A stretch of 64,000 nucleotides of DNA from Mesorhizobium hawassense (GTDB lineage Bacteria > Pseudomonadota > Alphaproteobacteria > Rhizobiales > Rhizobiaceae). Position numbers and translations under genes: made by a program. The stretch is from contig NZ_QMBP01000001.1 in assembly GCF_003289945.1 (NCBI RefSeq), forward strand, positions 124,001-188,000, written 5' to 3'. Below the pieces are notes generated by a model. That model did no database searches. It had not been told where the DNA came from and was given only the letters and a program-made list of their open reading frames with translations. Shown here in pieces: positions 36,360 to 45,126 of this stretch; position 1 is the stretch's first letter, and each line of letters begins with the position of its first letter.

Positions 36360-36430
36360 CCTGCACTTTTGCATCGTGTGGCAGATCCTTCTGCACAATA
36401 GGTTGTCGGGTCGGTTCGGTGCAGTCTCCT
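36360..36430 (+). promoter_or_regulatory. Copy 5 of the repeated promoter-like element
   Basis: CTGCACTTTTGCATC, 8 bases, GATCC, then CACAAT at 36394-36399 in the TAGAAT position and AGGTTGTCGGGTCGGTTCGG. The left half matches copy 2 (CTGCACxTTTGCAT). It lies 159 bases before the soluble histidine kinase. Confidence 0.5.
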
Positions 36431-36557
36431 CAGCATCGGCCACGATGTGCCGCATGGTATGGATTGCCCTCTTCCTCGAATCCGATCGACCGCAACGCCC
36501 TCCACTTTAGCGTCTTCCTGCAAAGCCAAATGCCGACTGAGAAAACGGGGGAATGGA

Positions 36558-37292
36558 ATGTCGCACTCAGAACCGAAAGAGGACGTCTTCGACCGTCCGG
36601 CAGACCGCCCTCCAGGGGCCGGTCCCAGACAGATGTCGGCCGCCGGTATCGTTCATGACCTGGGCAATCTGATCCAGGTCGCCTCATCCGCTTTGAACCA
36701 TTTGGCTCGCGACCCCAACGTTTCGGCGGCCCCCGATCTTGGGTCTGTGATTGCAGGCGCCAAAACCGCCTTGGAACGAGCTGGCGGCCTGGTCAGGCAG
36801 ACAATCGGCGCGGCCGGAGGGATCTGTTCGGACATCCAGCAGGCGAACGTGTGCGATTGCCTTGCGGAGATCGAGACGCTCATTCGAAGCGCCTGGGATG
36901 CTGGTATCCGTCTTGAGGTCAGAGTTAGGCCCGACCTGCCTTTGATAAGGTGCGATCGGATCGGGTTGCAAAATGCGGTTTTGAACCTTCTGTTCAACGC
37001 GCGCGACGCGATGCCTGACGGCGGGCTGATCTCGGTTGAAGCCGCCTTTGTGCCCGAACGGGCTACTGTCGGTCAGATCGTTATTCGTATCCAGGACAAT
37101 GGAATTGGAATGACCGGCGAGACGATGGTCCGCGCATTTGATCCCTTCTTCACCACAAAAGGCGAAGGCCTCGGCGGCGTTGGCTTGCCGATGGTGAAAC
37201 GCTTTGCCGAGGAGTCGGGGGGAAGCGTCGCTCTGCAGAGCACGCTTGGGGCCGGCACAACTGTGACGTTGCGATTTCCAGCAATGCGGTAG
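36558..37292 (+). CDS. Soluble histidine kinase without sensor domain
   Basis: 244 residues. After 25 variable residues comes an H box with His in GIVHDLGNLIQVASSALNHL, then an ATPase domain with LNLLFNARDAM (N box), DNGIGM (G1) and FFTTKGEGLGGVGLPMVKRFAEESGG (F/G2). No membrane helices and no PAS domain, so it may receive its signal from a partner or a preceding receiver protein. GGGGGA six bases before the ATG fixes the start. No response regulator is adjacent; the receiver-only protein at 23198-23587 is one possible partner (inference). Confidence 0.88.
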   Translation: MSHSEPKEDVFDRPADRPPGAGPRQMSAAGIVHDLGNLIQVASSALNHLARDPNVSAAPDLGSVIAGAKTALERAGGLVRQTIGAAGGICSDIQQANVCDCLAEIETLIRSAWDAGIRLEVRVRPDLPLIRCDRIGLQNAVLNLLFNARDAMPDGGLISVEAAFVPERATVGQIVIRIQDNGIGMTGETMVRAFDPFFTTKGEGLGGVGLPMVKRFAEESGGSVALQSTLGAGTTVTLRFPAMR

Positions 37293-37360
37293 GGCAAACC
37301 AACCCTCGCGCGAATATCCACAATCAGGCGAGCCCGGCAGATAATCGCGAGTATCAGAAG

Positions 37361-37642
37361 ATGCATGCACAGGTCGTTGAAAACGTTCCCCTGCATCGTT
37401 TCGAGCTGCCGATCGCCACCGAAACACTGGCTGCGGCCCATTACCTGATCGAGAGCGGGAAAGTGGTCCTGATCCACACTGAAGTTCCGCCGGAATTGTC
37501 CGGGCACGGCATCGCATCGCGACTGGCGCAAGGGACGTTTGAACTGCTCCGCAAAACTGGTCGCAAGGCAATCCTGAAATGCCCATTCATGAGCTGGTTC
37601 TTCGAAAAGCATCCAGAGTATGCCGATGTCGTCGACGGATAA
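37361..37642 (+). CDS. YjdJ-type GNAT-fold N-acetyltransferase
   Basis: 93-residue minimal GNAT protein: AHYLIESGKVVLIHTEVPPELSGHGIASRLAQGTFELLRKTGRKAILKCPFMSWFFEKHPEY. The V-P-PELSGHGIASRL part is the acetyl-CoA loop and CPFMSWFFEKHPEYADVV is the C-terminal signature of the YjdJ/DUF4942-like small acetyltransferases. Substrate unknown. It starts 68 bases after the kinase gene and may share its transcript. Confidence 0.85.
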   Translation: MHAQVVENVPLHRFELPIATETLAAAHYLIESGKVVLIHTEVPPELSGHGIASRLAQGTFELLRKTGRKAILKCPFMSWFFEKHPEYADVVDG

Positions 37643-37684
37643 TTTTGGGCACGACAGTCGCCGCTCGCAAAAGGGCCAGCGCTA

Positions 37685-38116
37685 ATGAACGACGAGTATA
37701 ATTTGCAGAGATTCATCACCGCTCAGGATCCGGTCTATGAAGAGGCGCTCGGCATTCTACGCCAAGGGATGATGTGTACCCCCTACTTGGAAATCATCTT
37801 TCCGAGACTGGCAACCGCACGGAGCGACAAAGCGCCTGATCCCTATGCCATCGCATCGCTGGACGAAGCGAGCGCCTACCTCTCATCTCCGATATTGGGT
37901 GGCCGTTATCGAGAATGTATTGGCGTCCTGCAAAGGCTTTCGGATTTGAGTGCCCGCGCGGTCTTCGGTGATGACGATGCGAAGAAATTGCACGCATCTC
38001 TGACATTGTTTTCCGAAGCCAGTAACGACGAGTTCCTGCTCGAGACCATGTTTGACGTATGGTTCGACGGTTTGCTCGACGAGGACACGGTGAACGAACT
38101 CAATTTGATTTCGTAG
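37685..38116 (+). CDS. DUF1810 family protein with altered core motif
   Basis: 143 residues, the normal DUF1810 size, with the typical start YNLQRFITAQDPVYEEALGILRQG, middle YAIASLDEASAYLSSPILGGRYREC and end KLHASLTLFSEASNDEFLLETM. The most conserved family segment, usually R-K-x-S-H-W-M-W-F-I-F-P-Q, reads MMCTPYLEIIFPR here, so the His and Trp residues are lost. Family function is unsettled (related to NADAR-like folds). It may be an inactive or divergent copy. It may be cotranscribed with the acetyltransferase upstream (42-base gap). Confidence 0.8.
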   Translation: MNDEYNLQRFITAQDPVYEEALGILRQGMMCTPYLEIIFPRLATARSDKAPDPYAIASLDEASAYLSSPILGGRYRECIGVLQRLSDLSARAVFGDDDAKKLHASLTLFSEASNDEFLLETMFDVWFDGLLDEDTVNELNLIS

Positions 38117-38167
38117 AGACCGGCCGGTTCGCGACCACCTGGCCGCGTGTGTGCGGGCTAGACATAT

Positions 38168-38994
38168 CTATTCTATTGATCCCTTGGCCCTAGGAGGAGA
38201 CGAAATCAGGTCTTGGGGCCCGTTTGCGAGCGGCTCGCCACCGATGAGCATTAGTCGCGCTGCGTGGAAGGCGGGCGGTTGAAGCACGACTTCCACGCCT
38301 GGCGTCAGCACTATCAGTGCGGCCTCTCCGAATGTCCCAGATTGGCCGACAACCCCAACTTCACCGGCGACCACATAGATTGCACGATCGCTGTGCTCGG
38401 GTTTCACCTGATATTGCGCGCCGCCTGTGAGCACGATTTCGGCAAAGATCGTTTCGGAAAAGACTTTGACTGGCGAGGTCAGCCCTTCGGCAGCCCCAGC
38501 GATTAAGGTGAATTCAACGCCATCGGCGCAGATCCTGGGAATTTCAGGTGAGCTATAGTGCGCGAAGTCGGCGGCAACATCCTCGTGCCGGGAGGGGAGC
38601 GCAATCCAGGCCTGAATGCCGAGAAGATTGCTTCCCGACGCTCGGAATTCTGTCGGCGCACGCTCGGAATGGGCAATTCCGGAGCCGGCCGTCATCCAGT
38701 TGACCTCACCCGGACGGATGGTGTGCACTCTGCCGAAATTGTCGCGATGGGTGATTTCGCCGTCGACCAGATAGGTCACGGTAGCGAGGCCAGTATGCGG
38801 TCGTGGCCGAATGTCGAAGCCGCGATCCGCATCGAGTTCTTCGGGGCCAAAATGGTCGAATTTGACAAAGGGTCCGATCATGCGCCGGTTCGCGGAAGGC
38901 AATGCGCGCCGCATCATGAATCCATGGACCAAGTCACGGGCCGCTGGAGGATGACGATGTCGATTCCAGCGATGCTGCCTTGCCGGTTGGTCAT
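38168..38994 (-). CDS. Pirin family protein, probable frameshift near 5' end
   Basis: Bicupin redox protein. Most of it is a clear pirin: FMMRRALPSANRRMIGPFVKFDHFGPEEL, the iron-binding block HTGLATVTYLVDGEITHRD, VNWMTAGSGIAHSER and the C-terminal cupin (FAEIVLTGGAQYQV, QPPAFHAARLMLIGGEPL). The expected start MTNRQGSIAGIDIVI lies at 38994 with an AAAGGA site, but in another frame: one C seems to be missing near 38948-38953, where VIPPAARDLVHGF would otherwise read through. As written, translation could only start at internal ATGs (38917 or 38914), losing about 25 residues. An upstream open frame to 39211 is not protein-like. Confidence 0.75.
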
Positions 38995-39182
38995 GACTAT
39001 CGATCCTTTGTACGCGCTCATTCCACGAGTTGCTTGAACGCAGATGAACCGGAACTGTGTGAACAGACGCCTTGCCCTGAGCAGCGCAGATCTGGAACCC
39101 GCATGCTACCGACCCGGAATGTTGATATCGCCAGGTCGACAGCATCCCCATCGTCAGACCCACGCCGACCGTGATCTCAACC

Positions 39183-40454
39183 TCATTCTTCCGCCTTTGA
39201 GCGGGCCGCATTCTTTTCGAGCACTGCTTCGGTGATCGAATGCGGCAAAGGGCGCGGCGTCTCGATCAACCCGAGCAACGGCATCACGATGATGAAGAAA
39301 GCGAAATAGTAAAGCGTCGCCACCTGGGACATCGTGACGTAGGCGCCTTCCGCCGGCTGTGAGCCGAGCCAGCCGAGAAAGAGCGCGTTGGCCACGAACA
39401 TCCAGAAGAACAGCCTGTACCAGGGCCTATAGACCGCCGAGCGCACCTTGGAGCTGTCGAGCCACGGCACCAGGAACAGCACGGCGATCGAGCTGAACAT
39501 CGCCAGCACGCCGCCGAGTTTGGAATCGATCGGTCCCACGTTGAAGGTGATGGCGCGCAGGATCGCGTAGAACGGCAGGAAGTACCATTCCGGCACGATA
39601 TGGGCAGGCGTCTTCAGCGGGTTGGCGACCGTGTAGTTGTCCGGATGGCCAAGAAAATTCGGCAGATAGAAGACGAAATAGGCAAAGAAAAACACGAACA
39701 CGATAATGCCGACCGCGTCCTTGACGGTGGCGTAAGGCGTGAAGTCGACGACATCGGTTTTCGATTTCACCTCGATGCCGGTTGGATTGTTCTGGCCGAC
39801 CACGTGAAGGGCCCAGATGTGCAGGGTCACTGTTCCGACAAGCAGGAATGGCAGCAGATAATGCAGTGCAAAGAAGCGGTTCAGCGTCGGGTTGCTGACA
39901 GCGAAACCGCCGAGCAGCAAGTGCTGGAGCCAATCGCCGACCAACGGAATTGCGCTGAAGAAGCCGGTGATGACGGTGGCGCCCCAAAAACTCATCTGGC
40001 CCCAGGGCAATACATAGCCGATGAAGGCTGTCGCCATCATCACCAGCAGGTTGGTGCATCCGAGCACCCATAGAAACTCGCGCGGCGACTTGTAAGAGCC
40101 GTAGTAGAGCCCGCGGCAGATGTGGATGTAGACGGCGATGAAGAAGAATGATGCACCGTTCGCATGCAGAGAGCGAAGCAGCCAGCCCGAATTCACATCG
40201 CGCGTGATCTTCTCGACCGAATTGAAGGCCAGCCCCGTGTCTGGAGCGTAGTGCATTGCCAGCACGACTCCGGTGATGATCTGCGACGCCAGCATGATCG
40301 TGAGAATGCCGCCGAACGTATACGCGTAGTTCAGGTTGCGCGGCACGGGATAGACGATGAAGGAATCATGAACCAGCCGGGGCAACGGCAGCCGGGCATC
40401 GAACCAGCGCTCGATACCGGTCTTGGGTTTGTAGGTCGAATGTCCCTCGCTCAT
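39183..40454 (-). CDS. petB: Cytochrome b of the bc1 complex
   Basis: 423 residues, eight membrane helices, bacterial fused cytochrome b. Heme histidines are in helices B and D ([20 protein letters not shown] and [20 protein letters not shown] segments; here [17 protein letters not shown]), and the quinol-site motif [13 protein letters not shown] is intact. The ATG at 40454 gives [17 protein letters not shown], preceded by AAAGGA. Immediately downstream of the Rieske gene, as in fbc operons, but no cytochrome c1 gene follows (pirin instead). It may be a partial second bc1 locus or use another cytochrome c. Confidence 0.93.
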   Translation of the reverse strand: MSEGHSTYKPKTGIERWFDARLPLPRLVHDSFIVYPVPRNLNYAYTFGGILTIMLASQIITGVVLAMHYAPDTGLAFNSVEKITRDVNSGWLLRSLHANGASFFFIAVYIHICRGLYYGSYKSPREFLWVLGCTNLLVMMATAFIGYVLPWGQMSFWGATVITGFFSAIPLVGDWLQHLLLGGFAVSNPTLNRFFALHYLLPFLLVGTVTLHIWALHVVGQNNPTGIEVKSKTDVVDFTPYATVKDAVGIIVFVFFFAYFVFYLPNFLGHPDNYTVANPLKTPAHIVPEWYFLPFYAILRAITFNVGPIDSKLGGVLAMFSSIAVLFLVPWLDSSKVRSAVYRPWYRLFFWMFVANALFLGWLGSQPAEGAYVTMSQVATLYYFAFFIIVMPLLGLIETPRPLPHSITEAVLEKNAARSKAEE

Positions 40455-40470
40455 TGAAATGTCCTTTGCC

Positions 40471-40953
40471 TCAGCCGATACGAATCTTGGTGTCGGAAAT
40501 GAACTGGAACACCGGCACCGCCATGTTCTCCGGTGCCGGACCTTTGCGGATGCGTCCTGCGCTGTCGTATTGCGAGCCGTGGCATGGGCAGAGCCAGCCG
40601 CCGAACTCGCCGTCCTGGCCAATCGGGATACAACCAAGGTGAGTGCAGACCTGAACCATCACCAGCCAGGCCTCCTTGCCGGGCATGGTGCGGTTGGCAT
40701 CCGTCGCGGGTGCGTCGGCGGGCAGATTGGCGTTGCGGGCAATCGTATCCTCGAGGGTACCAAGGTCGGCGGCCTCGGCATCCTTCATTTCCTGCCCGGT
40801 GCGGTTACGCACGACCACCGGCTTGCCGCGCCATTGCACGACGAGCGACGTTCCAGGCGTCAAGGAAGAGACGTCGACCTCGACGAAGGTGAGTGCCTCG
40901 GCAGGCGACGCGAGCTCGGCGGAGACGCTTTCGAGGTAGGAAGGATCGGTCAT
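40471..40953 (-). CDS. petA: Rieske iron-sulfur protein lacking the usual membrane anchor
   Basis: 160 residues. Both [2Fe-2S] boxes are intact: CTHLGC and CPCHGSQYD, and the family segment [28 protein letters not shown] is present. Normal bc1 Rieske proteins begin with a twin-arginine signal-anchor; here the protein begins [21 protein letters not shown] with no hydrophobic helix, and no hydrophobic frame was found upstream. A GGAG site ten bases before the ATG supports this start. Without the anchor it could not be exported normally; either a 5' deletion or a cytoplasmic variant. Confidence 0.88.
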   Translation of the reverse strand: MTDPSYLESVSAELASPAEALTFVEVDVSSLTPGTSLVVQWRGKPVVVRNRTGQEMKDAEAADLGTLEDTIARNANLPADAPATDANRTMPGKEAWLVMVQVCTHLGCIPIGQDGEFGGWLCPCHGSQYDSAGRIRKGPAPENMAVPVFQFISDTKIRIG

Positions 40954-41424
40954 GATGACGGGCTCCTTTTGCTGGAAGAGCTGCTACATCGCGCCGTCGG
41001 CTTTCGAGCAAAGCGAGGCGGCTGCGGTCGCCTTCGAGGTTCCTGGTATCGGACTGAACCATGCAGGTCGCGACAGGATGCGAGCCATCGTGCCAAGGAC
41101 ACGTGCGTCCAATACTTTCGTTCATGATTTCCTGAGCGAAGGACTGGCCTGACAACCGAGGGAGCCATGCGTGTTGACAGGGTTCTGGATTCTTCCAGCT
41201 ACCGCTTCTTGATGTCGATGTAGCGCGAGCGGCAATCAAGCGACGATTGTTTCAACCCGATCATACCTCGGCATAGGCATGCCTACCGCTCGGCGTCGTG
41301 GCCGTCCTCCATGCCAAGTGCGAAGCTCTCGGGTGCGCTGTCGAGGATGACTGGCGCCGGGGTCGCCTCGCGGGCTCCCGCTGCCAGTTGCGCAATGTCA
41401 TCCGCGTTCAGAAAGAGAGAAATC
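40954..41424 (+). other. Divergent promoter region between Rieske and glutathione transferase genes
   Basis: About 470 bases without a supported gene. It contains the 12-bp perfect palindrome TAGGCATGCCTA at 41274-41285, about 140 bases before the transferase, which recalls the TATGCCTAGGCATA core at 25351-25372. Confidence 0.45.
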
Positions 41425-42009
41425 GTGAAACTCTACTACAGCCCTTTCGCCTGCAGTCTGGCCGACCACATCGCGCTTCAGGAGGCAGGCGCCTCCTTTG
41501 AGCGCGAGGCGGTCGATCTCAAGACGAAACGAACGGCTTCCGGGGGAGATTTCTTCGCGGTCACGGCCAAGGGCTATGTTCCGGCTCTTGTGTTGGATAG
41601 CGGCGAAACGGTCACCGAGAACATCGCCGTTCTCGATTGGATCGCTTCGCAGTATCCGGCGTTGGGTTTAGCGGCTCCATTGGGCCGCACACGCGTCCTG
41701 GAAGCGCTGAGCTACATTTCGACCGAGATTCACCGAAGCTTCAAGCCGATGTGGCACCCCGGCCGGGATGCCGAGAAATCCAAAGCCAGAGTGACGTTGG
41801 CAAGGCAGTTTGAAATCGTCGCCGACGGGCTGGAGACAGACTATCTGTTTGGCGATCGGCTCAGCGTCGCCGACTGCTATCTGTACGTAATGCTGCTCTG
41901 GGCAGCGCGCTTCCAAGTTCCTGTTCCCGCCTCTTTGGAGGCTTTGCGCAACCGAATGGATGCTCGGTCGGCAGTGCGCATCGCCATGGCGGATGAGGGT
42001 CTCGTCTAA
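41425..42009 (+). CDS. Glutathione S-transferase
   Basis: 194 residues with GTG start (KLYYSPFACSLADHIALQEAG), the normal thioredoxin-fold N-terminus of bacterial GSTs (YYSPxxCSL; the catalytic Cys/Ser sits here), followed by NIAVLDWIASQYP and the all-helical C-terminal domain with SVADCYLYVMLLWAARF. It conjugates glutathione to electrophiles or acts in redox protection. The open frame begins earlier (41311) but lacks GST content. AGAGAGA precedes the GTG. Neighbours are the bc1 fragment (divergent) and decayed genes downstream. Confidence 0.88.
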   Translation: MKLYYSPFACSLADHIALQEAGASFEREAVDLKTKRTASGGDFFAVTAKGYVPALVLDSGETVTENIAVLDWIASQYPALGLAAPLGRTRVLEALSYISTEIHRSFKPMWHPGRDAEKSKARVTLARQFEIVADGLETDYLFGDRLSVADCYLYVMLLWAARFQVPVPASLEALRNRMDARSAVRIAMADEGLV

Positions 42010-42052
42010 CATCGCCAGGTGAGCCGGAAATCAACGAGGAGGTCTCTACGCC

Positions 42053-42340
42053 ATGTTGGCATTCTTGCAGGCACTTCACCCGATCGCGGCCAAGCGCGGC
42101 GATGGACTGCGCCCCGAACTTCTGCGGAGGCAAATCGACGACGTGCTCAACCTGAATTTGCCGAACAGCCAACCGGTGCTGGTCGGCCCGGTTGAGGAAG
42201 AGGGCGCGAAACCAATGACTGCGATGCATCGAGCGCGAAATGAGCGGTGCGTCGATGACAATCCGTCAATCGTGGAACCAAATGCACCTCGAAATCGACG
42301 GCGGCCGCCGCATGTTGGCGCTTTCGGCGATAGCAGTTAG
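42053..42340 (+). CDS. Short hypothetical frame, 95 aa
   Basis: ATG ten bases after GAGGAGG (42036-42042), reading MLAFLQALHPIAAKRGDGLR. The first 55 residues look protein-like (RPELLRRQIDDVLNLNLPNS); the rest is Arg/Pro-rich. It may be the start of a gene whose remainder has decayed. Not recognised. Confidence 0.3.
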   Translation: MLAFLQALHPIAAKRGDGLRPELLRRQIDDVLNLNLPNSQPVLVGPVEEEGAKPMTAMHRARNERCVDDNPSIVEPNAPRNRRRPPHVGAFGDSS

Positions 42341-42511
42341 CGAGGCCGGCTTGGACGCGCCCGTGCTGGTGGCGCCTCGGTGCCACCCACCAAGGTTGAG
42401 ACACTCGCGTCCTTTGTTCGTGAAACTCATCTTCTTCCGGAACCCGCCGTTCGCCGAAAGCGCGTCGGCGGGCATCACACTCGGACTGTAACCGTGGCGA
42501 GGAGGCTCGAT

Positions 42512-42760
42512 ATGAAAATAGTTGTCATTGGTGGCTCGCATTACGTCAGAGCAAGCACAGTCAAGAAGTTGCAACGCGAGGGCCACGAGGTGGAAGCGGC
42601 GTTTACGCTCCGCAGTGTCAATGCTCCCATTACGGACTATCGCGATGCTGGCTACGCCGGCCAATATCTGAGGCGTCTGCTCCTGCGTTTGGCGTCGCAC
42701 GTTCGCGAGGTGTGGCACCAACGGCGCGCTTGGCGCAGGAAGCTTGGCTTTCGGCTCTAA
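42512..42760 (+). pseudogene. Remnant of an NmrA-like gene (5' end only)
   Basis: GAGGAGG six to seven bases before the ATG, then MKIVVIGGSHYVRASTVKKL and QREGHEVEAAF, matching the intact gene at 11126 (MKIVVIGGTGLIGSKTVERL, RRKGHDVFAAS). The nucleotide-binding GGTGLIG is already changed to GGSHYVR, and similarity ends near 42640, after which the frame is Arg-rich and unrelated. A decayed duplicate, with the ribosome site still recognisable. Confidence 0.65.
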
Positions 42761-43211
42761 GGGCGTGGTCCACCCCAAACGTTCGCTTAGTTGGCCAATC
42801 AGATTGGCAGGGTTTTCGTCGCTGCAAGTCCGCAGCGGATATCCGTTGACATAGCGGTAAAGAGGATCGCGCTTCCAGGGCAAGGTCGCGTGAAGGACTG
42901 TTTACGCACTCTCCGGTTTCGGCCCGATTGAGGTCATGGGAAATCGGCGCGAATGACCGCCTATCGGCTCTTCCGGCCAGTTTGTCTGCCCGCCGTTCAA
43001 TAGCCACAATGTCAGCATGGATCGCCCACCGGGAGCGTGTCATCCGCCTCTCGTCCATAGAGCGTCATGGCGCCGCGGTGAGCATGGTTGAGGCGGCTAA
43101 TCCATCATTTTCCCCAGCGACCTTGTCTTCCGGGTCTGAAGCAATTCCCTTGCGTCTGTTACGTGCTGCCGAAACTGTTCCGAAAACTTCCGAAACGTCT
43201 AATATGCGTAT

Positions 43212-44705
43212 ATGCGCGTCGCTTTTGGTCCGTTCATATTCGATTCCAACATCGGGACCCTCCTTAGGGACCAGGTCCCGATCACGGTTGGGCATCGCGG
43301 GCTGACGCTGCTGGCTGCGCTTACTGCACGGCCTGGTCAGATCCTGACCAAGGCCGAGCTGATGGACGCTGCCTGGCCTGGCGTCGCCGTCGAGGAAGGC
43401 AACCTTACCGTCCAAATTGCGATACTGAGAAAGGCCCTTGGTCCGGCTGACAATGGTGGTGAGTGGATCGCCACGGTGCCGCGCGTCGGCTATCGCTTCA
43501 CCGCGACCGTCGAGCCGGTGGCGAGCGCGTCCTGCAGACCGATACCGCCGTCCGGCAAGCCATCGATCGCAGTGCTGCCTTTTGCCAATTTGGGCGGCGA
43601 TCAGGATCAGCAGTACCTCAGCGACGGCATAACCGAGGACATAATTACGGAGTTGGCCAGGTTTCGCTCTCTCCTCGTCATCGCGCGCAATTCATCTTTT
43701 CAGTTTCGCCATCGGGCATTGGACAGTGCCGAAGTACATCGCGAACTCGGAGTTCGCTATCTCGTCGAAGGCACCATACGAAAGCTCGGTGATCGCATTC
43801 GGATCACCACGCAATTGATTGACGCCGCCACCGGCACCCACCTGTGGGCCCAACGGTACGACCGAGCCCTCGACGACATCTTCGCATTGCAGGACGAGGT
43901 TGCGGCCCTTATCGCCTCGATGGTCGAAGGCCAAGCGGAGGCCGATTCGGCGAGCCGTAGCAGACGCAAGCGTCCGGCCGATTGGGACGCGTACGACTAC
44001 TACCTGCAGGGGCGCGCGCACTTCCACCGATATGAACTGGACAAGTCAGAGCCCCTCTTCGCGCGGTGTGTCGAGCTCGATTCGACATTCGCTCAAGGCC
44101 ACGCCTTCCTCGCGCAGGCCCTCGTCGGCAGATTTTGGTACGACAACGATCCGCTGACCCTACAGGAGGCCTGGGGCTCGGCACGGACGGCGCTCGATCT
44201 CGACAGGAGCGATGGTGTCTGTCACCAGAGCATGGGGCTGGTGCTTACGCACATGCGCCAACATAGCGATGCGGGATTGCATTTCGAGCAAGCCCGCTCG
44301 CTGAACCCGTTGGACGTGAACATAGCGGGGGACTACGCAAGCTGGCTCAACTACGGCGGACGGGCCGAGACGGCGCTCAACGTGCTCGAAACAGCGCTCC
44401 TGCGCGACCCGTTACCACCGATTTGGTTCTGGGAGGTGAAGGGTAGCTCTCTCTTCCTGCTTGGGAGGTACTCGGAAGCCGTAGGTTCGTATCAGAAGGC
44501 CGGCGACCAATTCTTCATCCATGCCTTCCTCGCAGCGTCGTACGCCCATTTGGGCGAGACGGAGAAGGCGCGCGCTGAAGTCGAGGAAGCATTCAAGAGA
44601 AAACACGACCTGACCGTCCGGCTGATTTCAGGTCTCCCCTTCGCCGACCAAGCCGCCCTCGGACTTTTCACGTCGGGCTTCACAAAGGCCGGATTTCCCG
44701 CGTGA
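43212..44705 (+). CDS. Winged-helix regulator with TolB-like and TPR domains
   Basis: 497 residues. Residues 1-95 form an OmpR/CadC-type winged helix (PGQILTKAELMDAAWPGVAVEEGNLTVQIAILRKAL, ending VPRVGYRFTATV). Then comes a TolB/FlgO-like domain (SIAVLPFANLGGDQDQQYLSDGITEDIITELARF...YLVEGTIRKLGDRIRITTQLIDAATGTHLWAQRYDRAL) and about six TPR-like helices to the end. This combination is common in rhizobia as CadC-like or adenylate-cyclase-associated regulators; there is no cyclase domain and no membrane helix here. Target genes unknown. Confidence 0.9.
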   Translation: MRVAFGPFIFDSNIGTLLRDQVPITVGHRGLTLLAALTARPGQILTKAELMDAAWPGVAVEEGNLTVQIAILRKALGPADNGGEWIATVPRVGYRFTATVEPVASASCRPIPPSGKPSIAVLPFANLGGDQDQQYLSDGITEDIITELARFRSLLVIARNSSFQFRHRALDSAEVHRELGVRYLVEGTIRKLGDRIRITTQLIDAATGTHLWAQRYDRALDDIFALQDEVAALIASMVEGQAEADSASRSRRKRPADWDAYDYYLQGRAHFHRYELDKSEPLFARCVELDSTFAQGHAFLAQALVGRFWYDNDPLTLQEAWGSARTALDLDRSDGVCHQSMGLVLTHMRQHSDAGLHFEQARSLNPLDVNIAGDYASWLNYGGRAETALNVLETALLRDPLPPIWFWEVKGSSLFLLGRYSEAVGSYQKAGDQFFIHAFLAASYAHLGETEKARAEVEEAFKRKHDLTVRLISGLPFADQAALGLFTSGFTKAGFPA

Positions 44706-45126
44706 GCCCACTTTCGGCAGGCAGCGTTCCCTATTGATCGGGCGCCAGGGTTGCCGGGTGGCCTGCTGCCGGTTTTTCGGACACGCTGTCAAGCTAGCAT
44801 AGTTTTGTGCTCGAGCCCGACGCTAAGTGACAGCTATGCACCTCATGTCCGACATTTGGACCGGCGGCGCTTAGAACAATTCTATCGAGTCCAGAAACGG
44901 CAACTGGATAAGCCAGCCAAACAGCAGACGTGCTCAGCCGGATAGACGAGCACTCGATAGATCAGTCCTAGGCCAATTTTTTGCCCGCCACGCTCCTCGT
45001 TGTGCAAGAGGTTCAAATTTGAGCTTTCGCACTCATGCTTTGTCGAGAGTATCGCCCTTAGTCTCTTCCGCACCATAAGTCTTGGCCGTTTTGAAGCGCC
45101 GCCGGCGACGACGAAAGGAGAACGAA
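44706..45126 (+). other. Intergenic region
   Basis: 420 bases; no gene seen. A T-run after CCTAGGCCAA around 44966-44980 is the only notable composition change. Confidence 0.4.

Larger units (their letters stand above)
36078..36557 (+). other. Intergenic region with strong hairpin and repeated element
   Basis: 480 bases between the divergent secreted-protein and kinase genes. Contains the hairpin at 36307-36334 and the repeated element at 36360-36430. No gene seen. Confidence 0.5.
42010..43211 (+). other. Decayed region between GST and regulator genes
   Basis: 1.2 kb without an intact known gene. It contains a short frame behind a good ribosome site (42053) and the NmrA-like remnant (42499-42640); the rest shows nothing recognisable. 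The region looks like an old gene cluster being lost. Confidence 0.5.

Noticed and set aside
38994..39211. Open frame extending the pirin gene upstream
   Set aside because: Content is not pirin-like; the true start at 38994 is in another frame, pointing to a frameshift.
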